From Salinispora pacifica CNR114 (GTDB lineage Bacteria; Actinomycetota; Actinomycetes; Mycobacteriales; Micromonosporaceae): a stretch of DNA of 47,720 nucleotides. The DNA is taken from assembly GCF_000514775.1 (NCBI RefSeq), contig NZ_AZWO01000037.1, positions 1-47,720 on the forward strand, given 5' to 3'. The position numbers were made by a program, and so were the translations under genes. This document shows, in pieces, positions 33,101 through 41,104 of the stretch; within the stretch, counting starts at the first letter, position 1, and each line of letters begins with the position of its first letter. Below the pieces are notes generated by a model, which was not told where the DNA came from, did not search any database, and saw only the letters and a program-made list of their open reading frames with translations.

Positions 33101-34027
33101 CTAGTCGGCCTTCGGGGCGAGTTGGAAGGCAGCCGGCCGTTCGACGACCTGGACGGCGAGGTTGTCGGCGACGAGCTTGTGCACGGCGTTGACGACCGCG
33201 CCCGCGCTGGCCTTGGCCGAGCCGCTGCCCTCCTTCGCCTTGTCGATGGCCTTGCACAACTGGCTGGTTCTGAACTGCTGGTCTGGGTGGGCCTCGAGAA
33301 CGTCGAGGATGGCCCCACGCAGGGTGCCTTTCGACCGGCGCGGCTTTCCGTCCGTTGACGCGCTCGGATCCTCGGCCGGGGCGCTGGCCGAGACAGAGCC
33401 GTCCGTGCTCGCCGGGGTGTCGCCGGTGTCCGCCTCGTCAACCGTCGCGGCGTCCGAGTCGCTCATGCCTGCGGTCTCCGCGGGTTCGTCGCGCTTGTCG
33501 TCGACTTCGGCTGATAGAGCGGGCCCGGTCGGGGATTCGTCCGGCGGGTCGTGCAGGGTTGGCCGATCCACTCCGGCATCCGATGACGCGACGTCAGCGT
33601 CGTGCGGCCGTGCGGCCGTCGGCTCGTCCGGCTCGGTCGTGCATGCCGTCGGCGTGGCGGGCTCGTCCGGCTCGGTCGTGTCATCGGCTGGCGTGGAGGG
33701 CTCGTCAGGCTGCTCGTGGCCCCCGCCCTCACCGCTGGGTGGTGCCGGTGCGTCGAGCGGTTTCGCGTCGGACGTGCTGGCCGATGCGTCGTCACCGTCG
33801 GTGCTGCTAGCCGCGCTCGCGGCCCGACGCCAGAGGGTGCGGCCGTCATCGGCGCGGTACGGTTCGGCCTTGCCGGCTTCCTCCAGCACGCGGAGTTTCT
33901 TTGTGGCCGTGGAGTACCCGACGCCGGCGTATTCGGCGATGGCAGCGGCGGCTTCCTGACCGAGTTCGGCCAGTGCGGCGGCGACCTTGTCGAGAGCGGG
34001 CGTCGTGGTCTGTTCCGGGTTGTCCAT
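33101..34027 (-). CDS. Double winged-helix protein with long acidic linker
   Basis: ATG 34027 after GGGAGGACAG gives 308 residues. Residues about 10-70 form a winged helix (AAAAIAEYAGVGYSTATKKL, RVLEEAGKAE, GRTLWRR). A linker of about 150 residues is rich in Asp, Glu, Pro, Ser and Thr, with a TTEPDEP repeat. Residues about 230-305 form a second winged helix (GTLRGAILDVLEAHPDQQF, RTSQLCKAIDKAK, VNAVHKLVADNLAVQVV). Two DNA-binding ends joined by a flexible acidic tether suggest DNA bridging or a regulator of plasmid genes; this is inference. Confidence 0.72.
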   Translation of the reverse strand: MDNPEQTTTPALDKVAAALAELGQEAAAAIAEYAGVGYSTATKKLRVLEEAGKAEPYRADDGRTLWRRAASAASSTDGDDASASTSDAKPLDAPAPPSGEGGGHEQPDEPSTPADDTTEPDEPATPTACTTEPDEPTAARPHDADVASSDAGVDRPTLHDPPDESPTGPALSAEVDDKRDEPAETAGMSDSDAATVDEADTGDTPASTDGSVSASAPAEDPSASTDGKPRRSKGTLRGAILDVLEAHPDQQFRTSQLCKAIDKAKEGSGSAKASAGAVVNAVHKLVADNLAVQVVERPAAFQLAPKAD

Positions 34028-34184
34028 CTGTCCTCCCTGTGGCTGCTGTTCGATGTGGCTGGATGTGGTGTGCACTGATGGACGCTTCGGCGGCACCTCG
34101 TGATCAAGTCGGATGACCGGATCTCGGTCCGCCGCCGAAGCGCGGGCAGGGCGTGCGGAGCCTGGTGCTGCTGGGGTTGTCCGG

Positions 34185-34757
34185 CTACGGGCGGCCGAAG
34201 ACGCGGTCGCAGCGGTTGGAGCGCACCGGCAGCCACGGAAGACCCCAGCCGATCCGGTAGCGTCCGTCAGTGGGTCTGGCTTGGTGGACGCCGCCGCCGA
34301 CGGACTGCGGGCGGGCGATGGTGAGGGTGTGGCCGTCGAAGGCGACCGTGCGCCAGTCGCCGCCCACGTAGTCGGCCATCGCGTTGAACGTCTGGGTGAG
34401 TGCGGTCAGGGCCTCGTGGTCGAGCGCGAGTTCGAAGGCGCCGTTCCACCAGCCGAGCACCGTCGCGCGGTATCCCTCGTAGTAGCGGCCGAACCCGGGG
34501 ACTGGCTCGTAGCGCAGCCACCGTCCGGAGAACACGGCCGTGCTGCCGCGCCGGGGCTCGTACTCAGGAGTGGGCATTGACCACCCGTCCTCGACGAACA
34601 CCGCCCGGGAGTAGGTTCCGCCCTCGGCGGGGCAGATGGGCGTGTTGTCGACCAGGTGCCACCACGGGGCTCCGCCGCGGTAGGCGCTGGTCCAGTCCTG
34701 CGCGGGCTGGTCTGCCACCGGCTCGTCGCAGACGGGGCAGATCGGGAGTTGAGGCAT
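34185..34757 (-). CDS. Hypothetical protein with N-terminal zinc knuckle
   Basis: From ATG 34757 (AAAGGACA upstream) the product has 190 residues. PICPVCDEPVA near the start plus a later TPICPAEGG suggests a zinc site, and WWHLVDN lies between them. The C-terminal half is globular (FELALDHEALTALTQTFNAM, DWRTVAFDGHTLTIARPQ). The frame to 34826 has no ribosome site. Family not recognised. Confidence 0.6.
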   Translation of the reverse strand: MPQLPICPVCDEPVADQPAQDWTSAYRGGAPWWHLVDNTPICPAEGGTYSRAVFVEDGWSMPTPEYEPRRGSTAVFSGRWLRYEPVPGFGRYYEGYRATVLGWWNGAFELALDHEALTALTQTFNAMADYVGGDWRTVAFDGHTLTIARPQSVGGGVHQARPTDGRYRIGWGLPWLPVRSNRCDRVFGRP

Positions 34758-34786
34758 GCTGACTTGTCCTTTCAGACAGGGTGATG

Positions 34787-34810
34787 ACGGCGGCCGGGAT
34801 TGGCCGCCGT
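34787..34810. terminator. 9-bp-arm hairpin between minus-strand genes
   Basis: ACGGCGGCC and GGCCGCCGT flank a 6-base loop, between the 34944-35363 and 34185-34757 genes. Confidence 0.5.
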
Positions 34811-34943
34811 TGGCTTCTGCGGGCACGACTTGACCCGGCAGATTGCCGGATCGGGTGCCGTTTGCTGGTGGAAGAGGGAAAGGGCGGCCGTCTCGCCGGC
34901 CGTGGCGTCGGCTGGGTGCCCCTGCCTGGGGCGGCCGGCGGGT

Positions 34944-35363
34944 TCAGCCGAGGCGTGGGGCTTTCGGCGTCCGGATGGCCGCGACGCTGAGCTGGTCGTT
35001 GAGGAGGGTGATGATTAGGGCGTCGTGGCCGGTGCGCGCGGCGGCGCGGAGCTTCTCGATGAGCCGGTCGCCGGGCTGGCACAGCGGGAGGGCGATGAGC
35101 TGATCGTCGCCGTCGTAAGCTGGCTGCCCTGGGCCGAGGTGCTCGGCGAAGACCGCCCGTACGGTGGAGGTTGCCGGCTGGTCCGGGCCCGGCGGTGGTT
35201 GCGGCAGGCCATTGGACATGAGATAGACGCCGTCGTCGGCGACGAGGAGTAGCGCGGGGCCGGCGGGTTCCTCGTCGACTGGGTCGGCGTGCGCGGTGGC
35301 GGCCACGGCGTGCTCGGCGATGTCTAGGACGGCGGCGAGCGTGAACCGGATGACCGAACTCAT
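34944..35363 (-). CDS. Hypothetical protein
   Basis: ATG 35363 with GGAAGGGA upstream gives 139 residues. An N-terminal helix is followed by LLLVADDGVYLMSNGL, VRAVFAEHLGPGQP and LIEKLRAAARTGHDALIITLLNDQL, a well-formed alpha/beta protein with no membrane segment. It lies in the string of short accessory genes after the transfer operon. Not recognised. Confidence 0.6.
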   Translation of the reverse strand: MSSVIRFTLAAVLDIAEHAVAATAHADPVDEEPAGPALLLVADDGVYLMSNGLPQPPPGPDQPATSTVRAVFAEHLGPGQPAYDGDDQLIALPLCQPGDRLIEKLRAAARTGHDALIITLLNDQLSVAAIRTPKAPRLG

Positions 35364-35453
35364 GCTGGTGGATCCCTTCCTCTTGCAAGCGGGGATGTGG
35401 ATGGCGGGGCCGACAGGACGGCAACACGCATCCCTCGCGTGCCATGGGGTGGA

Positions 35454-35512
35454 GCCGGCCGGGCAGCAACACGGGTCCCTTCGGGTGCGAGGGAGGTGTG
35501 GCTGGCCCGACC
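35454..35512. repeat. Copy 1 of a 58-bp imperfect repeat that can fold
   Basis: This stretch shares about three quarters of its bases with 35819-35876; both start GCCG, contain CAGCA and CTTCGGGT and end CTGGCCCGA. The outer ends of this copy (CCGGCCGGGC and GCCCGACCGG) pair with one mismatch. A weaker partial copy lies at about 35420-35448. It sits in the 170-base gap before the 34944-35363 gene. Confidence 0.5.
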
Positions 35513-35535
35513 GGTCCAGGTGTTGCGGTCGATGC

Positions 35536-35888
35536 TCAGAGGCGGTGCGGACGCGCGAGCTTGCGGGCGCCGATGATCGATCCGTCCAGGTCTCGGACGG
35601 TGTCGTGCCAGACCAGCAGGTCGTCGCGGTCGTGCCCGGCCAGGCCGACGACCAGGGACACCAGGTAGTAGGTGCCCGCGACCGGCGGCGGTAGCGGCGG
35701 GACGCCGTTGTGGGCCGCGCCGAAGGCGACTCGCTCGACGGGGACGTCGAGATCGAGGTCGTCGGGTCCGACGACGTCGGTCTGCGCTCACGGCGTGGCG
35801 GCAGGTCGACGGCGAACAGCCGCCGGGGCAGCAGCGCGCATCCTTCGGGTACAGGGATGGCGGCTGCTGGCCCGATCGATTCCGGCAG
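35536..35888 (-). pseudogene. Frame-shifted gene for an unrecognised protein
   Basis: From 35787 down to the TGA at 35536, one minus-strand frame is clearly coding (VVGPDDLDLDVPVERVAFGA, TYYLVSLVVGLAGHDRDDLL, VWHDTVRDLDGSIIGARKLA) but has no start codon and is preceded at once by a stop. A second frame upstream reads GCALLPRRLFAVDLPP. Joining them needs a frameshift at about 35785-35800. Upstream frame initiation would need CTG 35888, directly after the stop of the next gene. It is a decayed gene or holds a sequence error. Confidence 0.55.
35819..35876. repeat. Copy 2 of the 58-bp imperfect repeat
   Basis: GGGGCAGCAGC near the start pairs with GCTGCTGGCCC near the end, with an inner ATCC/GGAT stem around TCGGGTAC. 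It lies in the 5' part of the frame-shifted gene, just after the stop at 35892, so it may really be an intergenic hairpin rather than coding sequence. Confidence 0.5.
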
Positions 35889-35891
35889 GTG

Positions 35892-36332
35892 TCAGTGCGA
35901 GGCGCTAAAGCGCCCGCAGCCGACACCGGGAATGACGGTGTCGTCGAGGTAGTCGACGACGAAGGTGCTCCAGCCAGCGTCGACGCCGAGCTGGATGAGG
36001 TGGAGCAGGTTGTGCCCCGACCCGGAGAGCGGGATGTCGCCGAGACGACCTGGGTGCAGCCGTCGGTACCGCTTGCCGGTGAGGTCGCCGGCCAGCACTG
36101 GTGTCTCCTGCCAGCCGAGGAGGCTGGGGGTGACGGGCCGCAGGCGGTGGTTCTCGTCCGCGTAGGTGCTGTTGCCGGTCAGATAGATCTGGTGAAACTC
36201 GTCGTGCATCACCCGCAGCACCGGTGGTACCGGGTGGGGTACCTCGCGGGTTGCCGCGCTGCGCCGCTGGGCGCGGATGCAGGCGTCGGCGAGTTGCTCG
36301 ACCTCGTCGAGCAGGAACATGACTCGGCCCAT
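35892..36332 (-). CDS. Hypothetical protein
   Basis: ATG 36332 after GAAGGAGACAG gives 146 residues: FLLDEVEQLADACIRAQRRS, VLRVMHDEFHQIYLTGNSTY, LGWQETPVLAGDLTGKRYR, HNLLHLIQLGVDAGWSTFVV. Soluble, His- and Asp-rich, with no motif I can name. It is 28 bases below the 36361-37077 gene and probably in the same transcript. Confidence 0.6.
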   Translation of the reverse strand: MGRVMFLLDEVEQLADACIRAQRRSAATREVPHPVPPVLRVMHDEFHQIYLTGNSTYADENHRLRPVTPSLLGWQETPVLAGDLTGKRYRRLHPGRLGDIPLSGSGHNLLHLIQLGVDAGWSTFVVDYLDDTVIPGVGCGRFSASH

Positions 36333-36360
36333 CGGGCTGTCTCCTTCCTGTCCCGGTCGG

Positions 36361-37077
36361 TCAGAGCGCGACCGCGAGCAGTCGCTGGTCGGGGTCGATG
36401 GCGGCGAACAGGCGGTTGGCCTGTTCGAGGTAGGTCACTCGGTCGGCCATGGCGTCGCTGGCCGGGGCCAGCTTGGCTCCCTCGGCGGTGATCAGCGCGT
36501 CGCCCGCGACCGCGGTCAGCGCGCTGTGGTGCTGGTAGGCCATGGAGCCGGCCTGGTACACCTCCAGCTCGTTGAGGGAGATCTGTCCGGCGCCGTACGT
36601 GGCGGCGTTGTGCATCCGGATCGCGTTAACCCGGGGCTGGTTGTTGTAGTCCGCCACGGCCTTGTCCCACGGGTACTCGTCCGGGTCCGCCAGGTGGCGG
36701 GACTCGTAGACGTGCCACGGGGTGGCGTTGCGGGTGCCGTGCACGACCCGGCTGAACAGTTGGTGGCGGATGCCCGCCCCCATGCCGGCGGCTTGGAGCA
36801 TGCCGTCCAGGTCGAGCAGTTTCACCGGTCCGCCGGCGCAGTAGGCAGGGCGGCCCTTGCGCAGGCTGATCATCTGCCGGCGCTGCCAGAGGTACAACGC
36901 ACCGCTGGCCCAGAACCGGGGCGACAGGGTGCCCTGGACGCCGAAGTTGCGGTCGAGCTGGTGCGCGGTCAGCGCCTCGCGGGGCAGCTCGCCCGGGATG
37001 CAGAGGATCATGGTGCGGATCGTGGCCTTCGGCTTGACAGCCGGAGTGTGGGTGACCTTGCGGGGAATCTTGCCCAT
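36361..37077 (-). CDS. Hypothetical protein heading an accessory operon
   Basis: ATG 37077 follows GAAGGAGGACACCC, an ideal ribosome site. The 238-residue product has a basic start (GKIPRKVTHTPAVKPKATIR), then MILCIPGELPREALTAHQL, ALYLWQRRQMISLRKGRPAY, HLADPDEYPWDKAVADYNNQ and YLEQANRLFAAIDPDQRLL. Soluble; not recognised. The region just upstream carries the TGTGAG dyad, so it is likely regulated together with the transfer operon. Confidence 0.62.
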   Translation of the reverse strand: MGKIPRKVTHTPAVKPKATIRTMILCIPGELPREALTAHQLDRNFGVQGTLSPRFWASGALYLWQRRQMISLRKGRPAYCAGGPVKLLDLDGMLQAAGMGAGIRHQLFSRVVHGTRNATPWHVYESRHLADPDEYPWDKAVADYNNQPRVNAIRMHNAATYGAGQISLNELEVYQAGSMAYQHHSALTAVAGDALITAEGAKLAPASDAMADRVTYLEQANRLFAAIDPDQRLLAVAL

Positions 37078-37504
37078 GGGTGTCCTCCTTCGGGTGGCGC
37101 GTCAGGGCGCGCGGAGATAACCGGCCCACTGGGTGCGTGGGTCGGTTGCGGGAGAGGTGTGGTGCGGGTCGGTTGGGTGCGACCTGGAGTCGCCGCGCGG
37201 CGCGGTGCCGACCGGCCCGGGTGGGGCGGGTGGGCGTGGCGCACCGGTGGGTGCGGCGGTGGTTCCGAGGTGGGACCGAACCGGGGTGGAGATATATGAG
37301 GTGTTGTTAGTGCCGTGAACGGTAGCGGCCTGTTCTGTCAGGCCGGTCCGGCGAGTTGATGGCCGAAAAGTGGGGGTTGACCTGCGCTGTGAGAGCTTCC
37401 GGCGCGTATCTCGCCGACGTCGGCGCGGTCGCTGTGAGACTCTCCGACTCTCACAGATGATCTTGTTTGGTGGCAGGCGCGGACGGTAGCCGGCGCGCGT
37501 CGGT
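37078..37504. promoter_or_regulatory. Promoter region of the accessory operon
   Basis: This gap of 427 bases shows no gene. Its key feature is the dyad CTGTGAGA-N9-TCTCACAG at 37432-37456. A further TGTGAG lies at 37388-37393. The segment between about 37295 and 37315 is relatively AT-rich (TATATGAGGTGTTG) and could hold a minus-strand promoter. Confidence 0.5.
37432..37456. promoter_or_regulatory. Operator-like dyad CTGTGAGA-N9-TCTCACAG
   Basis: Eight-bp perfect arms are separated by 9 bases. The inner seven bases of each arm have the same spacing as TGTGAGC-N9-GCTCACA at 45609-45631, upstream of the T4SS operon. One regulator binding both is the simplest explanation. Confidence 0.6.
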
Positions 37505-38380
37505 CTACAGGTCATCGAAGCGCTGCGGGTTCGTGACCGTGTCGGGTCCGTGGTCCGACGGCAGCTCGTGCAGGTGCCGCCGGTGGGTGGGATCCGAGAC
37601 GAGCGTCCAGACCCTGCCCGCCGGGTCGGGGCCGTGCACGGCGGTCGCGATCGGGCTGGCGCTGCGCAGTCCGGCGAGCACGCCGAGCAGGCTGGCCTCG
37701 CGGCGCCGGCTGGGCACCCAGAACAGCACGGGGTAGCGGGGACCGAAGGCGGTGAGGCGTTCGTATCCGCGCAGCTTGGCCACGACCCGTGCCAGGTTCT
37801 CGGTGTCGTTGTCGTGCTCGAGGAAGAAGCCCGTCGAGGTGCCCGCGGTCGTCCAGATGCCGTGCCCGTCGGGGCGGATGCCGGCCTGGGCGTAGACCGT
37901 GGTCGCGTGCTGCTCGGACCACCACCGCGACAGGTGGCCGTCGGTGGTACGGCGGGCGGTGGCGATCAGATCGGTAAAGAACTGGTTGACGCCGAGCAGG
38001 TGGTTGACCTGGCCGCTGGCGGCGATGCGCTTGGTGCGCTCCAGCGAGCTGCGTGGCGGCTTGCCGCCGGTCCCGGCCGGGTCGTGGTAGACGGTCGGGT
38101 GCAGTTGCAGCCCGACGGGGCCGAGGGTGTAAAGCAGCGACCCGAACCGGCCGGCGTCGCCGCTGCGGCCGAAGCGGTGCAGCACGTCGAGACGGTGCAG
38201 GATCGTAAGCCGCCGCTGGGCGGTACGACGGGCCTCGAAGAAGGCGTTGGTGATCTGGTCGGTGGACAGCAGGTAGTGCTCGGCCATCAGGGCGAGTAGG
38301 GCATGGTCGCGGGGGACGATTCGACCGAAGACGGCGAGCGAATCCGGCTTGCTGGAGGCGAAGGGAACACGGGAGTACAC
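37505..38380 (-). CDS. Replication-relaxation family protein
   Basis: GTG 38380 with AAGGAG upstream gives 291 residues. The N-terminal winged helix is typical: DHALLALMAEHYLLSTDQIT, then RRTAQRRLTILHRLDVLHRF and LLYTLGPVGLQL. A nuclease-like second half follows: HLLGVNQFFTDLIATARRT, WTTAGTSTGFFLEHDNDTE, LARVVAKLRGYERL, YPVLFWVPSRRREASL. This family is found on actinobacterial and firmicute conjugative elements and is thought to act in plasmid replication or transfer initiation. The open frame to 38572 crosses a hairpin and is excluded. It is the last recognised gene of the transfer operon. Confidence 0.82.
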   Translation of the reverse strand: MYSRVPFASSKPDSLAVFGRIVPRDHALLALMAEHYLLSTDQITNAFFEARRTAQRRLTILHRLDVLHRFGRSGDAGRFGSLLYTLGPVGLQLHPTVYHDPAGTGGKPPRSSLERTKRIAASGQVNHLLGVNQFFTDLIATARRTTDGHLSRWWSEQHATTVYAQAGIRPDGHGIWTTAGTSTGFFLEHDNDTENLARVVAKLRGYERLTAFGPRYPVLFWVPSRRREASLLGVLAGLRSASPIATAVHGPDPAGRVWTLVSDPTHRRHLHELPSDHGPDTVTNPQRFDDL

Positions 38381-38402
38381 GGTTTGCTCCTTGGCAGGAA
38401 GG

Positions 38403-38427
38403 GGTCCCCTCCTGATCGGGAGGGGTG
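38403..38427. terminator. Hairpin between the VirD4-like and replication-relaxation genes
   Basis: CCCCTCC and GGAGGGG flank a short loop (TGATCG) in the gap of about 200 bases beyond the VirD4-like gene. It may attenuate read-through from the T4SS genes. Nothing else was seen in this gap. Confidence 0.4.
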
Positions 38428-38587
38428 TCTGGAGAGGAGGAGGGCGGTGCGGAGGGGCTGTCAGGGGGCGTGTGCGGCACTGACAGCCCAGGTCAGCGCT
38501 GCGCGGCTGGCATCCGGCAGTCACCGGTGACGATCCCCGTGACGAGCCGGTGCGCGACCCGTGCGACGCCACCGCCTCATCAGTGAG

Positions 38588-41104
38588 TCAGGTGCGGTCG
38601 CTTTTCGGACGGGACCGCCGGTCGTCGGGCTTGCGGCTGAGTCGCTCGACGAGTTCGTCGACGGCGCTGGTGTCCTGACTCGGTACCGCCGCCGCTGCCG
38701 CCTGGCGGATGGCGGTCGCCTCACCGACGATCGGTCTCGGCGGTCGGGTCCGCATGGTGAACGCCGGCGTCTGGCGGCCGTTGATGACCAGGCGCGCGGC
38801 GGCGGTGTACGCGTCCAGGTGGGCGAGGTCGTGCTCCCCCAGCTCGGGCACGGTGTGCCGGGACAGCACCTTGGCGTCCTCCGGCGCGCAGGTGAAGTAC
38901 AGCTTGTTGCGGGCGTTCGCGGACGCGGCGGCGAGCAGGTCTCGTGGGAACTGCGCCAGGTCCTGGTGGGCGAGCACGAGCGAGAGCCGGTACTTGCGCG
39001 CCTCGGCGAGCATCGTGTCCAGCGAGTTGGCCAGGGTCAGGAAGTTCTGCGCCTCGTCGATGATGAGAGTGGCGTCGCGGCGCCGCTCGGGTTCGATGGC
39101 AGCGCGGGCGGTGGCGGCCTGCCACACCTGCGCGAGGACGAGGGAGCCGAGAAGCCGGCTGGTGTCCTCGCCGAGCACACCCTTGGGAATCCGAACCAAC
39201 AGCACGCCGCCGTCAAGGGCCTTGCCCATGTCGAAGCTGGACTTCGGGTACCGCATGGTCCGCTTGACAAAGTCGCGCAGCAGGAAGGACCGCAGGCGCG
39301 CGAGGACCGGCCCGATGACCTGCGACCGCAGGCTGTCGTTGAGGCTGTCGTACCACTGCCAGAAGCCGCTTAGCCCCGCCGGGTCGTCCAGGTCCACCGT
39401 CATCGCGGACCGGAACTGAGGGCTGTTGAGCAGCGGGGGGATGTGCTGCAGGGTCACGTTGTTGTGGCGCAGCAGCGTAAGGCACGCGACCCGCATGACG
39501 TCGTCCATGCGTGGCCCCCACGCCTTGGCGAAGATGTTCCCGAAGATGCTGACGAGGTTGTCGACCACGAGGTCGGGGTCCTCGCCCTCGAGCGGGTTCA
39601 GTGTGGGCGGGTTGTCCTGGTCGGGATCGAAGAGCACGACGCGGTCGCCGACGTCGGCGGGGAGCCGGTCGAGGATGTCCAGGACGAGGTCGCCGTGCGG
39701 GTCGATGACGACAGTGCCCCGCCCGGCTTTGATGTCGTCCAGGGCCATGTTGACCAGCAGTGTGGTCTTGCCGGAGCCGGTCGAACCGATCACATGCATG
39801 TGATACCTCGCGTCCGGCACCGACAGCCCCACACCGTGGCCGCCAATTTCGGCGTCGCCGAGCATCTTTACGCCACGCCCACCGCCGGGAGTCGCGACCG
39901 GCGCTGGTATCGACGCGGCCCGCGCCCGGTCCAGGCCGGGCACGGCGAGGTCCTGCGGTAGCGCCGCGAGTGCCGCGAGTTCCGGGGCGGAGGTGAGAAA
40001 CCCCGGACCGAGTCGGCAGGCGGCGAGGATGGCCACCGGCGCGGGCATCCGAGCCCGGTGGGTGAGCCGGTTGCGGCCGGTGTGGATGGCGAACGCCGAG
40101 GCGAGGGTGTCGGCGATGCCCCTCAGCCGACCGAGCGGGTCGGCCCCGGGTCGACGACGGGTGGTGGCGACCGCGTACCGGATCCCGGTCTGCCACAGCG
40201 GGTGCGCCGTCTTGTCGAGGATCGCCCGGACGTCCCGTTCCACGGTCGGATCTCTGCGGGAGACCGGTAATGTGGCGCGGCCGGCGCCGCCGCCGGGCAG
40301 GAACGCGTCCAGCAGCCACAGCACCGGCGCGGCCGGGTTGATCGCCGGTACGGCGGTCTTGCCGGCCCGTAGCCTTCCGGCTGCCCGGCGGGCTCGTGCC
40401 GCCCTACGCGGGGTGGCGGGACGGGCCAGGATCTGCACACAGCCGTACTCGCCGGGTTTGAGCTGGGCTCCGGCGGACATGAGTGGGCGCAGCGGGTCAG
40501 TGTCGTGGTCGGTGGCCAGCGGAAGCCACTCCGCGTACACCGGCAGCAGGTGTCCGCCTACGGCGGGATGCGCGTCCAAGGGGATCGGCGGTTGCGGATG
40601 GTCGTCGGTGGTGGTGGCCGAGCTGGGCCACGCCGCTCGCACCGCCGCCTCGACCGCTCCGGGTGGCACAGTGCCGGGTACCCAGATCGAGATGAGCAAC
40701 TGCCGGCCGGACCAGGTGTACTGCCACACGACGTGCGGGGCGCCGTAGAGCAGGCGCCGCCGCCGGGACGGGGTCAGCACGCCGGCCAGGTTCGCCCACA
40801 ACGCGCCAGCGCTGTGCGGGTCGACCTCGGGCGGCGGCGCGATCGTCACGAGGCGTGCGCCGTGGGCGTGGTGGCGGTGCCGCCAGATCTCCACCAGGTT
40901 GCGGCCGGCGATCCAGACGGCCAGCAGGCCGGCGGCGACACCGGCCAGCCATGGCCGCTGTGCCGCCCACACGGCGGCGTCCACCACAGCAGCGCCGGGT
41001 CCCGAGGGTGGCGCAACGGAACCGGCGCCCGGCCCGAACGTGGGGCTGGGCGCCGGTGACGGTGAAGCGAGAGCCGCTCGAAGAATTTCGGTCGGTGGTG
41101 TCAC
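38588..41104 (-). CDS. VirD4/TraG-like conjugative coupling ATPase
   Basis: The 838-residue protein starts at GTG 41104, overlapping the VirB4-like stop by GTGA. It has a membrane segment (LAGVAAGLLAVWIAGR) near residue 53, a long N-terminal domain of about 400 residues, Walker A GSTGSGKTTLL near 438, VVIDPHGDLVLDILDRLP, and Walker B LIIDEAQNFL near 677 followed by ARKYRLSLVLAHQDLAQFP, the TraG/TraD-like C-terminal pattern. Such proteins bring the relaxase-DNA complex to the T4SS channel. The unusually large N-terminal part resembles an inactive helicase-herA-like domain and may be specific to this element group. Confidence 0.87.
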   Translation of the reverse strand: MTPPTEILRAALASPSPAPSPTFGPGAGSVAPPSGPGAAVVDAAVWAAQRPWLAGVAAGLLAVWIAGRNLVEIWRHRHHAHGARLVTIAPPPEVDPHSAGALWANLAGVLTPSRRRRLLYGAPHVVWQYTWSGRQLLISIWVPGTVPPGAVEAAVRAAWPSSATTTDDHPQPPIPLDAHPAVGGHLLPVYAEWLPLATDHDTDPLRPLMSAGAQLKPGEYGCVQILARPATPRRAARARRAAGRLRAGKTAVPAINPAAPVLWLLDAFLPGGGAGRATLPVSRRDPTVERDVRAILDKTAHPLWQTGIRYAVATTRRRPGADPLGRLRGIADTLASAFAIHTGRNRLTHRARMPAPVAILAACRLGPGFLTSAPELAALAALPQDLAVPGLDRARAASIPAPVATPGGGRGVKMLGDAEIGGHGVGLSVPDARYHMHVIGSTGSGKTTLLVNMALDDIKAGRGTVVIDPHGDLVLDILDRLPADVGDRVVLFDPDQDNPPTLNPLEGEDPDLVVDNLVSIFGNIFAKAWGPRMDDVMRVACLTLLRHNNVTLQHIPPLLNSPQFRSAMTVDLDDPAGLSGFWQWYDSLNDSLRSQVIGPVLARLRSFLLRDFVKRTMRYPKSSFDMGKALDGGVLLVRIPKGVLGEDTSRLLGSLVLAQVWQAATARAAIEPERRRDATLIIDEAQNFLTLANSLDTMLAEARKYRLSLVLAHQDLAQFPRDLLAAASANARNKLYFTCAPEDAKVLSRHTVPELGEHDLAHLDAYTAAARLVINGRQTPAFTMRTRPPRPIVGEATAIRQAAAAAVPSQDTSAVDELVERLSRKPDDRRSRPKSDRT

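Noticed and set aside
36277..37299. 340-codon plus-strand frame
   Set aside because: Antisense shadow, Gly/Val/Arg-rich; the minus-strand genes there have ideal ribosome sites.
37505..38572. Longer replication-relaxation frame
   Set aside because: The added 64 residues are Pro/Arg-rich, cross a hairpin and lack a ribosome site.
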